A stretch of 64,000 nt of DNA from Competibacter_A sp037045685 (GTDB lineage: Bacteria; Pseudomonadota; Gammaproteobacteria; Competibacterales; Competibacteraceae): NCBI GenBank assembly GCA_037045685.1, contig JBAOII010000022.1, forward strand, positions 56,894 to 120,893, read 5' to 3'. The first letter of the stretch is position 1, and each line of letters opens with the position of its first letter. This document shows positions 10,337 to 19,309 of this stretch, one piece after another. Made by a program: the position numbers and the translations under genes. Under the pieces are notes generated by a model that saw nothing but the letters and a program-made list of their open reading frames with translations, was not told the DNA's origin and made no database searches.

Positions 10337-10822
10337 ATGAAACGCCTGCACGTCCATGTTTCCGTAAACAATCTGGCCGAGAGCATCCATTTCTACTCGA
10401 CGCTGTTCGCCGCCGAGCCGACCGTCAACAAGCCCGACTACGCCAAGTGGATGCTGGACGATCCACGGGTGAATTTCGCCATCTCCCGGCGCGGCGCGGC
10501 CATCGGGCTGAACCACCTCGGGGTACAGGTCGAATCGGCGGAGGAACTGGCCGAGATGCGCGCTCGGCTGGCAGGGTTGCACGCCCAGACCACCCCGGAA
10601 ATGGGCGCCGCCTGCTGCTACGCCAAGTCCGACAAATATTGGACCGACGATCCGCAGGGCATCGCCTGGGAAACCTTCCACACGCTGGACAGCATCCCGG
10701 TTTTTGGCGGGGATGAATCGAAGGAAACCGCCTGCTGCATCCCGCCGGCAAACCCGGTGCGGCAAGCTCAAGCCTCCTCATCCTGCTGCCCCGAACAGGC
10801 CGACGCCACTCCGTGCTGCTGA
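10337..10822 (+). CDS. arsI: ArsI-type C-As lyase / CadI-like VOC protein
   Basis: 161 residues, one vicinal-oxygen-chelate domain. KRLHVHVSVNNL supplies the first metal His, GLNHLGVQVES the second, and AWETFHTL the Glu. GAACCYAKSDKYWTDDP holds the adjacent Cys pair known to bind trivalent organoarsenicals in ArsI. Family members cleave the C-As bond of methylarsenite with Fe(II) and O2. The tail is Cys-rich (SSSCCPEQ, TPCC). GAGGA at 10323-10330 precedes ATG 10337. Confidence 0.85.
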   Translation: MKRLHVHVSVNNLAESIHFYSTLFAAEPTVNKPDYAKWMLDDPRVNFAISRRGAAIGLNHLGVQVESAEELAEMRARLAGLHAQTTPEMGAACCYAKSDKYWTDDPQGIAWETFHTLDSIPVFGGDESKETACCIPPANPVRQAQASSSCCPEQADATPCC

Positions 10823-10832
10823 AGAGTTCGGC

Positions 10833-11309
10833 ATGCACCGATTCCAACCGGCCCACGCATCCGATTTGCCGGCGATTCGGCGACTGCTACGGGATAACGG
10901 CTTGCCGTGCGACGATCTGGAGGCGGTCCATCTCGACCGCTTTCAGATGGCCACGGACCCGGCGGGCGGCTTGGTCGCGTGCGTCGGTCTGGAAATCCAT
11001 GGCGATGCCGCCCTGCTGCGCTCGCTGGCGGTCGCGACCGCACACCGTCGGCATGGTCTGGGCAGCGCGACCGTGGTCGCGGCGGAACGCTTGGCGCGAA
11101 GCTTGGGCGTGCGGTGGCTCTACTTGCTGACCACGACCGCCGCGAGCTTCTTCGAGGCCCGAGGGTATCGGCGCCACGAGCGGGCCAGCGCGCCGCCGGC
11201 CCTGCAACGCACCACCGAATTTTCGACGCTTTGCCCGGCTTCCGCCGTGTGCATGACCAAAAACCTGACCCTACCCCGAGAGGTATTTCGTGAGCAACCC
11301 GACCTTTAA
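10833..11309 (+). CDS. arsN2: ArsN2-type GNAT acetyltransferase
   Basis: 158 residues with a GNAT fold: RSLAVATAHRRHGLGSATV is the acetyl-CoA loop (RRHGLG), followed by LYLLTTTAASFFEARGYRR. This matches the ArsN2 proteins found in ars operons, which are linked to resistance against arsinothricin-like or trivalent arsenicals. It starts 10 bases after arsI and overlaps arsC by 20 bases. Start ATG 10833; longer frames run antisense-like through arsI. Confidence 0.8.
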   Translation: MHRFQPAHASDLPAIRRLLRDNGLPCDDLEAVHLDRFQMATDPAGGLVACVGLEIHGDAALLRSLAVATAHRRHGLGSATVVAAERLARSLGVRWLYLLTTTAASFFEARGYRRHERASAPPALQRTTEFSTLCPASAVCMTKNLTLPREVFREQPDL

Positions 11310-11803
11310 CGTGCTGTTTCTCTGCACCGGCAATTCCGCGCGCAGCATCCTCGCGGAAGCGCTGATGAACCACTTGGGCAAAGGCCGCTTCCGCGCGTTC
11401 AGCGCCGGCAGCCACCCGACCGGCAAGGTCAATCCATTCGCCGTCAAGCTGTTGGAAAATCAAGGCTTGTCCGGTCGATGATCTGCGCAGCAAAAGCTGG
11501 GACGAGTTCGGCGCCCCGGATTCGCCGCCGCTGGATTTCGTGTTCACGGTCTGCGACAACGCCGCCGGCGAGGTTTGCCCGTTCTGGCCGGGCCAGCCGA
11601 TGACCGCGCATTGGGGCGTGGCAGACCCGGCGGCGGTGGAGGGGGATGACGCCCTGAAAATGCTCGCTTTTCGCCAAGCGTTCCGCGAACTGGAAAACCG
11701 CATCAAGCTTTTCGCCAGCTTGCCTTTTCAGTCCTTGGACAAAATCAGGCTGAAAAACAAGCTGGACGAAATCGGCAAGACCCGGCTGTCCGATCAGCCA
11801 TGA
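11290..11803 (+). pseudogene. arsC: Arsenate reductase ArsC (LMW-PTPase type), one +1 frameshift
   Basis: GTG 11290 begins a thioredoxin-coupled type ArsC with the P-loop LFLCTGNSARS. The frame stops at 11481 after GLSGR. Removing one G from the GG at 11473-11474 restores GLSVDDLRSKSWDEF and runs on through FVFTVCDNAAGEVCPFWPG (redox cysteines) to TGA 11801-11803, giving 170 residues, a normal length. It is either broken or a sequencing error; the error is more likely because everything else is conserved. The stop overlaps the acr3 start (ATGA). Confidence 0.85.
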
Positions 11804-12896
11804 GCGCGCCGGGCGAGATCGCCGCCAACCGGGCCGCCGGCAATCCGATCAGGTTTTTTCGAGCGCTACCTGACGGTGTGGGTCGCGCTGTGCATCGTGG
11901 TCGGGAATCGCGTTGGGGCAATGGTTCCCCGGTCTGTTTCAGCGGATTGGCCGGCTGGAAGTCGCCCGGGTGAACATCCCGGTCGGGCTGCTGATCTGGG
12001 TGATGATCGTGCCGATGCTGGTCAAGATCGACTTCGGGGCGCTGCACCAGGTCAAAGCCCACTGGAAGGGAATCGGCGTCACGCTGTTCGTCAACTGGGC
12101 GGTCAAGCCGTTTTCGATGGCGTTGCTCGGCTGGCTGTTCGTGCGGCAGGTGTTCGCGCCGCTCCTGCCCGCCGCCCAACTGGACAGCTATCTGGCCGGC
12201 CTGATCCTGCTCGCCGCCGCACCGTGCACGGCGATGGTGTTCGTGTGGAGCAAGCTGTCCGACGGCGACCCCTATTTCACCCTGTCGCAAGTTGCCCTGA
12301 ACGACACCATCATGATTTTCGCTTTCGCGCCCATCGTCGGGCTGCTGCTCGGCATTTCGTCGATCGCGGTGCCGTGGGACACGCTGTTGACCTCGGTGGT
12401 CCTCTACATCGTCATCCCGGTGATTCTGGCCCAGCTCTGGCGGCGGGCGCTGCTGGGGAAAGGTCAGGCGGTTTTCGAGGCCACGATGGCGAAAATCGGC
12501 CCGTGGTCGGTCGGCGCGCTGCTGCTGACGCTGGTGCTGCTGTTCGCGTTTCAGGGCGAAATCATCCTCCGGCAACCGCTGGTGATCGCCATGCTGGCCG
12601 TGCCAATCCTGATCCAGGTGTTTTTCAATTCGGCGCTGGCGTACTGGCTGAACCGCCAAGTCGGCGAAAAGCACAACATCGCCTGCCCGTCGGCGCTGAT
12701 CGGGGCCAGCAACTTCTTCGAGCTGGCCGTGGCCGCCGCCATCAGCCTGTTCGGCTTCGATTCCGGCGCGGCGCTGGCCACGGTGGTCGGCGTGTTGATC
12801 GAGGTGCCGGCGATGCTGCTGGTGGTGCGGGTCGTCAACGCGACGAAAGGCTGGTACGAGGAAGGGCCGAGCCCATCGTCGCCGGCATCGCCATAG
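11800..12896 (+). pseudogene. acr3: Arsenite efflux permease Acr3, two +1 frameshifts near the N-terminus
   Basis: Ten-helix membrane carrier of the ACR3/BASS family. ATG 11800 overlaps the arsC stop. One T too many in the T-run 11854-11859 and one A too many at 11906-11907 put the gene in three frames; removing both gives 364 residues. Key residues are present: the Cys in AAAPCTAMVFVWSKLSDGDP and the Glu in VGVLIEVPAML, both needed for As(OH)3 transport in known Acr3. It is the last gene of the ars operon. If the shifts are real, translation would have to restart at TTG 11913. Confidence 0.85.
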
Positions 12897-12931
12897 CACC
12901 CCCGCCGATCTGGCGGTCACTTGACCAGTCG

Positions 12932-13276
12932 CTATCGCACCGGCTCGATAGCGGTGACGATATAGCTGCCCTTGTCGCCGGGCGTCAGCGTGAATTTCAC
13001 CTTGTCGCCCGCCTTGACCTTGCCCGCCAGCGCCTTGTCCGCCAACCGGAAATCCATCACCATCGCCGGCCACTTCAGCGCCGGGATCGGATCGTGGTCG
13101 ATCACCAGCTTGCCCGCCGCCGCGTCCACGCTTTTGACGGTTCCGGTGGCGAAAATCGCTTTGTCGGCGGTCGTCGCGGGCGCGGCCTGCTGATCTTGAC
13201 TGGCGGTAACGGCCAGCGCCGAGCCACCGCCCAACAGCGCGACCAGGCACGCGGGAATCAGCCATCGCTTTATCAT
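12932..13276 (-). CDS. cusF: CusF-like periplasmic copper/silver chaperone
   Basis: 114 residues with a signal peptide (IPACLVALLGGGSALAV). The OB-fold CusF domain contains DHDPIPALKWPAMVMDF: the His, the cation-pi Trp and the two Met that bind Cu(I)/Ag(I) are all there. ATG 13276 follows a GGAG site. It comes 34 bases after the cusA stop and is the last gene of the cus unit. It would hand copper to the CusBA pump. Confidence 0.85.
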   Translation of the reverse strand: MIKRWLIPACLVALLGGGSALAVTASQDQQAAPATTADKAIFATGTVKSVDAAAGKLVIDHDPIPALKWPAMVMDFRLADKALAGKVKAGDKVKFTLTPGDKGSYIVTAIEPVR

Positions 13277-13310
13277 CGGATATCTCCAGGGTTGTGTTGG
13301 AATAGAACAT

Positions 13311-16300
13311 TCACGATTCGACCACGACCGGCGCACCGTTTCCTCGGTGCTCGCGGCGTATCACGATTTCCTGCCAGATGAGAAACACCGCCGGAATCAC
13401 GATCAAGGTCAGCAAGGTCGCGCTGACCATGCCGCCGACCATCGGCGCGGCGATGCGCCGCATCACTTCTGACCCCGTGCCTGCGCCGTACATGATCGGC
13501 AGCAGGCCGACGATGATGGTGGCCACGGTCATCATTTTCGGCCGCACCCGCAGCAGCGCGCCTTCGATCACCGCTTCGCGCAACTCGGCCAGCGTCACGG
13601 CGCGGCCCTCGCCGACGGCGGCTTCTCGCCGCTTCGCCAGCGCGTGATCGAGATAGACCAGCATCACCACCCCGGTTTCTGCCGCGACGCCGGCCAAGGC
13701 GATGAAACCGACCCCGACCGCCACCGACAGATTGTAGTCCAACCCGTACAGCAGCCAGACCCCGCCGAGCAGGGCGAAGGGCAGGGTCGCCATGATCAGC
13801 ACCGCCGGACCCAAGCGGCCAAAGCTCAAATACAGCAACAAAAAGATCACCGCAAGAGTCACCGGCGCGACCACTTGCAGCTTGGCCAAGGCACGGGTCA
13901 TGTACTCGTACTGGCCAGACCAGCGCAGCGAGTAGCCGGCGGGCAGCGCGACTTGATCCGCCACCGCCCTCTGCGCTTCGGCGACGAAAGAGCCGATGTC
14001 GCGGCCCTGAATGTCCACGTAGGTGATGCCGGTCAGCCGGGCGTTCTCGCTCTGCAACATCGCCGGCCCGTCGGTGATTTTCACTTCGGCCACCTGAGAA
14101 AGCGGCACGGCGGCCCCGGTCGGCGTGACGATGGGCAAGGCCCGCAACCGCTCCAGCGAGTCGCGCACCGCCTGCGGGTAGCGCAGATTCACCGGATAGC
14201 GTTCCAGCCCTTCCACGGTTTCGGTGACGTTCATCCCGCCGACGGCGGTGTTGATGACCTCCTGCACGTCGCCGATGTTCAGTCCCAATCGGGCGGCGGC
14301 CAAGCGGTCGATGGCGATGTCCAGGTACCGGCCACCCGCCACCCGCTCCGAATAGACCGAGGTCGCGCCGGGAATGGCGCGGATGACCTGTTCCAGCCGC
14401 TCGCCGACCTGCTGGATCACCGCTGGATCGGTGCCGGCCACCTTGACGCCCAGCGGGGTTTTGATGCCGGTCGCCAGCATGTTGATCCGGTTCTTGATCG
14501 GCATCACCCAGGCGTTGCTCAGGCCGGGCAGCTTGACGGTGCGATCCAGCTCGGCGATCAGATCGGCGGTGGTCAAACCGGGTCGCCACTGTTCGCGCGG
14601 CTTCAACTGAATCGCCGTCTCGATCATGCTCAGCGGCGCCGGGTCGGTGGCGGTTTCCGCCCGCCCGACCTTGCCGAACACCCGCTGCACTTCCGGGACG
14701 GCCCGAATCAGCTTGTCGGTCTGCTGCAAGATTTCCGCCGCCTTGCCGATGGCGATGGCGGGAAAGGTGGTCGGCATGTACAGCAAATCGCCTTCGTCCA
14801 GATCGGGCATGAACTCGACGCCCAAGCGGTGCAGCGGCCACCACGCGGTCAGCGTCAACGATCCCGCCAGCAGCACCACCGGCCACGGGTGGCGCAGCAC
14901 CAGCGCCACGAACGGCCGATACGCGGCGATCAGCACGCGGTTGAGGGGATTCTTCTGTTCGGGGAGGATGCGCCCGCGCACGAACCAGCCCATCAGCACC
15001 GGCACCAGGGTGATGGACAGGCCGGCCGCCGCCGCCATCGCGTAGGTCTTGGTGTAGGCCAGCGGCGCGAACAGGCGGCCTTCCTGCGCCTCCAGCGCGA
15101 ACACCGGCAGAAAGCTGAAGGTGATGATCAGCAGCGAAAAGAACAGCGGCGGCCCGACCTCGGCCGACGCCTCTCGCACGATCCGCCAGCGGTCGGCGGC
15201 ATCGCGCGGCCGAGCGTGTTCCAGATGCTTGTGCAGGTTCTCCACCATGACGATGGCGGCGTCCACCATCGCGCCGATGGCGATGGCGATGCCGCCCAGC
15301 GACAGGACATTGGCGTTGATCCCCTGCCAGCGCATGATGGCGAACGCGGCCAGAATGCCGATGGGCAAGCTGATCAGGATCACCAGCGAGGAGCGCAAGT
15401 GGAACAGGAACAGGGCGCAGACGATGACGACGACGACGAATTCCTCCACCAGCTTGTCGCGCAGATTGGCCACCGCCCGCAAAATCAGGCTGGAGCGGTC
15501 GTAGGTCGGCACGATTTCGACGCCTTCCGGCAAGCCGCGCCGCAACTGCTCCAGCTTGGCCTTGACCGCTTCGATGGTGGTGAGCGCATTTTCGCCGGAG
15601 CGCATGACGATGATGCCGCCGACCACCTCGCCTTCGCCGTCCAGTTCCGCCGCGCTCAGCCGCAATTGCGGGCCGATGCGCACCTCGGCCACGTCGCCCA
15701 GCAGAATGGGCGTGCCGGCGGGACTGACCCCGAGCGGAACCCCGCGCAAATCCTCGACGTTTTGCAAATAACCGCGCGAGCGCACCATGTATTCGGCTTC
15801 GGCCATTTCGATCACCGAACCGCCGACTTCCTGGTTGGCGTTCTGGATCGCCATGCGCACTTGCGCCAGCGGCAGGTTGTAGGCGCGCAGCCGGTTGGGA
15901 TCGAGCACCACCTGATATTGCTTGACCATGCCGCCGACCGTCGCCACCTCGGCCACGCCGTCCACCGACTGCAACTCGAACTTGAGGAACCAGTCCTGCA
16001 AGGAGCGCAACTGGGCCAAATCGTGCTGGCCGCCGCGATCCACTAGCGCGTACTCGTAGATCCAGCCGACCCCGGTGGCGTCCGGCCCCAGCGCGGGCTG
16101 GGCTTGCGGCGGCAAGCGCGGCGCGATCTGGCTCAGGTACTCCAGCACCCGCGACCGCGCCCAGTACAGGTCGGTGCCGTCGGCGAAGATCACGTAGACG
16201 AACGAATCGCCGAAGCCGGAATAGCCGCGCACCGACACCGCGCCCGGCACCGCCAGAAACGCCGTCGCCAGCGGATACGTCACCTGGCTTTCCACCACCT

Positions 16301-16475
16301 GCGGCGCCTGGCCGGGATAGCTGGTCTTGACGATGACTTGCACGTCGGACAGGTCGGGCAGGGCGTCGAGCGGGATGTGGCGGGCGGAATACGCGCCCCA
16401 ACCGGCCAGCAGCAAAGTCGCCAGCGTGACCAGCAAGCGGTTGTGAATCGACCAGCGGATGACGGCGGCGATCAT
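13311..16475 (-). CDS. cusA: CusA-type Cu(I)/Ag(I) RND efflux pump
   Basis: 1054 residues, standard for heavy-metal RND pumps. Its N-terminal segment is IHNRLLVTLATLLLAGWGAYS and it has FMPDLDEGDLLYMP, NAWVMPIKNRINMLATGIKTP (Met residues of the Met-relay region) and GFIALAGVAAETGVVMLVYLD in TM4-like position. These separate CusA from CzcA. It exchanges protons for periplasmic or cytoplasmic Cu(I)/Ag(I). The start overlaps the cusB stop by four bases. No CusC outer-membrane gene is present in the window. Confidence 0.92.
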   Translation of the reverse strand: MIAAVIRWSIHNRLLVTLATLLLAGWGAYSARHIPLDALPDLSDVQVIVKTSYPGQAPQVVESQVTYPLATAFLAVPGAVSVRGYSGFGDSFVYVIFADGTDLYWARSRVLEYLSQIAPRLPPQAQPALGPDATGVGWIYEYALVDRGGQHDLAQLRSLQDWFLKFELQSVDGVAEVATVGGMVKQYQVVLDPNRLRAYNLPLAQVRMAIQNANQEVGGSVIEMAEAEYMVRSRGYLQNVEDLRGVPLGVSPAGTPILLGDVAEVRIGPQLRLSAAELDGEGEVVGGIIVMRSGENALTTIEAVKAKLEQLRRGLPEGVEIVPTYDRSSLILRAVANLRDKLVEEFVVVVIVCALFLFHLRSSLVILISLPIGILAAFAIMRWQGINANVLSLGGIAIAIGAMVDAAIVMVENLHKHLEHARPRDAADRWRIVREASAEVGPPLFFSLLIITFSFLPVFALEAQEGRLFAPLAYTKTYAMAAAAGLSITLVPVLMGWFVRGRILPEQKNPLNRVLIAAYRPFVALVLRHPWPVVLLAGSLTLTAWWPLHRLGVEFMPDLDEGDLLYMPTTFPAIAIGKAAEILQQTDKLIRAVPEVQRVFGKVGRAETATDPAPLSMIETAIQLKPREQWRPGLTTADLIAELDRTVKLPGLSNAWVMPIKNRINMLATGIKTPLGVKVAGTDPAVIQQVGERLEQVIRAIPGATSVYSERVAGGRYLDIAIDRLAAARLGLNIGDVQEVINTAVGGMNVTETVEGLERYPVNLRYPQAVRDSLERLRALPIVTPTGAAVPLSQVAEVKITDGPAMLQSENARLTGITYVDIQGRDIGSFVAEAQRAVADQVALPAGYSLRWSGQYEYMTRALAKLQVVAPVTLAVIFLLLYLSFGRLGPAVLIMATLPFALLGGVWLLYGLDYNLSVAVGVGFIALAGVAAETGVVMLVYLDHALAKRREAAVGEGRAVTLAELREAVIEGALLRVRPKMMTVATIIVGLLPIMYGAGTGSEVMRRIAAPMVGGMVSATLLTLIVIPAVFLIWQEIVIRREHRGNGAPVVVES

Positions 16476-17980
16476 GGCGCGGTACTCCCCTCGCCCTTTG
16501 GGAGAGGGGCCGGGGGTGAGGGATGTATGGCTTCGATCACATAGCGCCCGTCGCCGCCTTCATGGATGCGGAAGCGTATCTTCGCCTCCGGTTTGAGTTT
16601 CGCCAGATTGACTCCGGCGGCGACCGGAAAATCCATGGTCATCGCCGGCCAGTTCAGCGCGGCGATGGGTTCGTGAACGAGGTTGATGACGCGCGTATCG
16701 GTTTCGATTTTATTGATGACGCCCTCCGCCCAAATCTCGGGCGTCGGCGGTTTGGTCAGCCGTTGCAGGCTGGCGCGGACGCTGCTTTCCGAGTCGAGCA
16801 GGAATTGCGCGGACGTGACCACCCGCTCGCCTTCCTTCAGGCCGGAACGGATTTCCACCCGGTCGCCGGACTCCATACCGATTTCGACCGGCCGCGCCTC
16901 AAACCGCCCAGCGCCGAGATCGATGATCACCCGCTGTTCCGTGCCGGTGCGGATCAGCGCCTCGCGCGGAATGTGAAGTATCTTGGCGCGCGGTGTCGCG
17001 TGGATGACCACATCGGCGAACATGTTGAACTTGAGCCGTTCGCCGGGATTGGGAAAACGCAGCCGGGCACGGACGGCGCGGGTCTTGGCGTCCACGTCGG
17101 GGTAGATGTACTCCACCGCACCTTCCCACGCCTCGCCGGGCGCGTGCGGCAACCGCACCTCGGCCTTCTGACCCACCGCCAGCCAGCCGGCCTGCTGTTC
17201 GAACACCTCGACCTTGACCCAGATGGTGGACGGATCGGCCAGCGTCATTAGCTCCATCTCCGGGGTCACGTACATGCCCTCGCGGATGTTGAGCGCCGAA
17301 ACGAGACCGTTCTGACGGGCGTATACCGAGGTCAACTGGCGAACGCGCTGCTCTTTTTCCAGTTGCTGGATCTGGCTTTCCGGGATGCCCAAGGCCATCA
17401 GCCGGTCGCGGCCCCAAGCCTTGAGATCGGCCCGGTCACCGCGCAGGGTTTGCAAATATTCTTTCTGGGCGTTGACCAGATCGGGGGAGTAGACCTCCAA
17501 AAGCAGATCGCCCTGCCGCACCCGCTCGCCCAAGGTTCTAACCTTCAGATTTTCGATCCAGCCGTTGGCGCGCAGATGGACATGGCTGAGCGACCGCTCG
17601 TCGTAATCGAGATAACCGACGGTTTCGATGCGCCGGCTGAGATCGCCGCGCTCGACCGGCGCGGCGCGCACGCCCAGATTGTTGACGATTTCCGGCGCGA
17701 TGCGGATACCCGGACCGGAATCGGTCTTCTCCTCATCGGCGTAGACCGGGATGTACTCCATGCCCATGTCGTCCTTGGCCGGAGTATCCGAGAAGATGGC
17801 GGGATTCATCGGGTGGCGGTATTTGACCGGCTTGCGCTCGACCGGCGCGGCGGCGGTGGAATCAGCCCGCGCGGGCGTCTCGTGACCGAGATGGGCGAGA
17901 ACAGCTTGCAAGCGGGGCGCCAGCAGGACGCCAGCCCCGAACAGCAGGATGGCGGCAATGACCGCCAGGATGATTTTCAT
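16472..17980 (-). CDS. cusB: CusB membrane-fusion protein with fused C-terminal CusF domain
   Basis: 502 residues. Order: membrane anchor (LAVIAAILLFGAGVLLAP), heavy-metal-binding YRHPMNPAIFSDTPAKDDMGMEYIPVY (residues about 53-80), barrel-sandwich and coiled-coil domains, then from about residue 415 a full CusF domain with NLVHEPIAALNWPAMTMDF. The fusion puts the copper chaperone on the adaptor, while a separate cusF also exists. The last residues SPPAPLPKGEGSTAP are encoded by a REP-like palindrome (16485-16521), so that tail is probably non-functional. Confidence 0.9.
   Translation of the reverse strand: MKIILAVIAAILLFGAGVLLAPRLQAVLAHLGHETPARADSTAAAPVERKPVKYRHPMNPAIFSDTPAKDDMGMEYIPVYADEEKTDSGPGIRIAPEIVNNLGVRAAPVERGDLSRRIETVGYLDYDERSLSHVHLRANGWIENLKVRTLGERVRQGDLLLEVYSPDLVNAQKEYLQTLRGDRADLKAWGRDRLMALGIPESQIQQLEKEQRVRQLTSVYARQNGLVSALNIREGMYVTPEMELMTLADPSTIWVKVEVFEQQAGWLAVGQKAEVRLPHAPGEAWEGAVEYIYPDVDAKTRAVRARLRFPNPGERLKFNMFADVVIHATPRAKILHIPREALIRTGTEQRVIIDLGAGRFEARPVEIGMESGDRVEIRSGLKEGERVVTSAQFLLDSESSVRASLQRLTKPPTPEIWAEGVINKIETDTRVINLVHEPIAALNWPAMTMDFPVAAGVNLAKLKPEAKIRFRIHEGGDGRYVIEAIHPSPPAPLPKGEGSTAP
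16485..16521. repeat. REP-like palindrome inside the 3' end of cusB
   Basis: CCCTCGCCCTTTGGGAGAGG followed by GGCCGGGGGTGAGGG. It has the CCCTC...GAGGG arms of a common dispersed proteobacterial element and resembles the stem at 3335-3356. It is read through as coding sequence in cusB. Confidence 0.55.
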
Positions 17981-18057
17981 CGAAAGGCTCCCTGAAAAAA
18001 TCGCGTGAATGCGGCCCGAGGCCGCGCTTTCGGCAAGACGCGAACGAGGTGGGAGCG

Positions 18058-18465
18058 CTACAAACGCAGGACGCGGGAACGCTGCGCCGACGGTGGGCCG
18101 GTCGTTTTAGCGGCGAGGAACGGGGAGTGTTGACCGCTACCCGACCAATCCGGCGGCAACTGCCAAGCAATGACGAGCGGTTGCGACAGGTGATCCGAAC
18201 CGCTAACTGTCGGTCCGTGAGGGCTGGCCCAGTCGTGCGAATCGATGGCTTGCGGGCAGGGGCTATCGTGGCAGGGCGACGGCGGGGGGTCGTCGGGCAG
18301 ATCCGATATTGCCAATAGGTCGGGACAACAATCGTGGCTCGATGGCGGAGCGAGATCGGCTTGCCCCAACATCATGCAGGGGCGGCTACCGAATGCCAGC
18401 AACAGAACCAGGAACAGCGTCATCAAGACGCCGCCAGGTTGCCGGGTAAGCTTGCGCCGCACCAT
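18058..18465 (-). CDS. Small secreted Cys/His-rich protein upstream of cusBA
   Basis: 135 residues from ATG 18465. The N-terminal basic and hydrophobic segment (GGVLMTLFLVLLLAFG) looks like a signal. The mature part has SSHDCCPDLL, PSPCHDSPCPQAIDSHDW and SGSDHLS, suggesting a metal site. It lies 77 bases before cusB on the same strand, so it is probably first in the cus unit. I do not recognise the family; a copper-related role is inferred from context. The open frame continues upstream to 18753, but the start there has no support. Confidence 0.5.
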   Translation of the reverse strand: MVRRKLTRQPGGVLMTLFLVLLLAFGSRPCMMLGQADLAPPSSHDCCPDLLAISDLPDDPPPSPCHDSPCPQAIDSHDWASPHGPTVSGSDHLSQPLVIAWQLPPDWSGSGQHSPFLAAKTTGPPSAQRSRVLRL

Positions 18466-18580
18466 CGGACTCAAGATCGGCTCTCCCTCGAAGTGGATTT
18501 CCGATTGGATTTTAGTGGGTGACCGCAGTTCCGGCGGCGATATCGAGCATTCTCGGAAACAGCCTGTTTCGTTGCCGATA

Positions 18581-18598
18581 ATTTGATTATAATCAAAT
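18581..18598. promoter_or_regulatory. Perfect 18-bp palindrome upstream of the BRO-N gene
   Basis: ATTTGATTATAATCAAAT, perfectly symmetric, 36 bases before ATG 18635 in an AT-rich spacer between divergent genes. It is a likely operator, perhaps for the BRO-N protein itself. Confidence 0.55.
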
Positions 18599-18634
18599 GA
18601 TAAAGAAGTTATTTTTTCGTTTAGGATTCCCCTG

Positions 18635-19249
18635 ATGTCCAACGATCTTATCACTTTCAATTTTGTTGCCCAATCCGTCCGTGTCCTGATGATAGACGGT
18701 GAGCCGTGGTTCGTGGCGGCCGATGTGCTTGAAGTATTGACGCTGGACCGCAAGGCGCTCGAACGTTTGGATAGCGACGAGAAGGGTGTGAGTTCAATTC
18801 ACACCCTTGGCGGGCCGCAAAAAATGACCGTCATCAACGAGTCCGGCCTTTACGCGCTGATCCTTACCAGCCGCAAACCGGAGGCCAAGAAATTCAAGAA
18901 GTGGGTCACGTCCGAAGTGCTGCCGGCGCTCCGCAAGCGGGGTCACTACGCGATGCTCGGCACCGACGAACCCGTTTTCAAGCTGACCCAGAAGGACCTG
19001 ACCGACTTGATCGAGCGCTGCATCGAGCGGGGCGTGAACGCGGCGCTGCGGGCCAGAAAAGCGATCATCGAACCGGCAACGCCGCGCCCGGTCCGGGAAA
19101 ACTTCAGCGAGTGGGAAAAAGCCGAGATACTGCGCTTGGACGAGCAGGGCGTGGGCGCGGCGGAAATCGCCGATCTGCTGTATCGCCCCGTCAGCTCGGT
19201 GAGAAGCTTTTTGTGGCGGACCCGACAGGCCAAGCGCGTGTACAACTGA
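18635..19249 (+). CDS. BRO-N / antirepressor-like DNA-binding protein
   Basis: 204 residues. Residues 8-110 form a BRO-N domain: VRVLMIDGEPWFVAADVLEVL, then VINESGLYALILTSRKPEAKKFKKWV and EVLPALRKRGHY, typical of phage antirepressors. A C-terminal HTH-like region follows (ILRLDEQGVGAAEIADLLYRP, quoted in part). No other phage genes surround it, so it is an orphan, probably acquired. The palindrome at 18581-18598 lies just upstream. Confidence 0.82.
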   Translation: MSNDLITFNFVAQSVRVLMIDGEPWFVAADVLEVLTLDRKALERLDSDEKGVSSIHTLGGPQKMTVINESGLYALILTSRKPEAKKFKKWVTSEVLPALRKRGHYAMLGTDEPVFKLTQKDLTDLIERCIERGVNAALRARKAIIEPATPRPVRENFSEWEKAEILRLDEQGVGAAEIADLLYRPVSSVRSFLWRTRQAKRVYN

Positions 19250-19309
19250 ACGGCCGCTCTCGCGCCGACTTCGCTCCCGAGAACGGCCGAGCAATCTACG
19301 AGCCGCCTT

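Noticed and set aside
13273..16401. 1042-codon open frame on the minus strand in a second frame over cusA
   Set aside because: Arg/Gly/Ala-rich shadow of the cusA gene with no recognisable motif; a GC-rich codon artefact.
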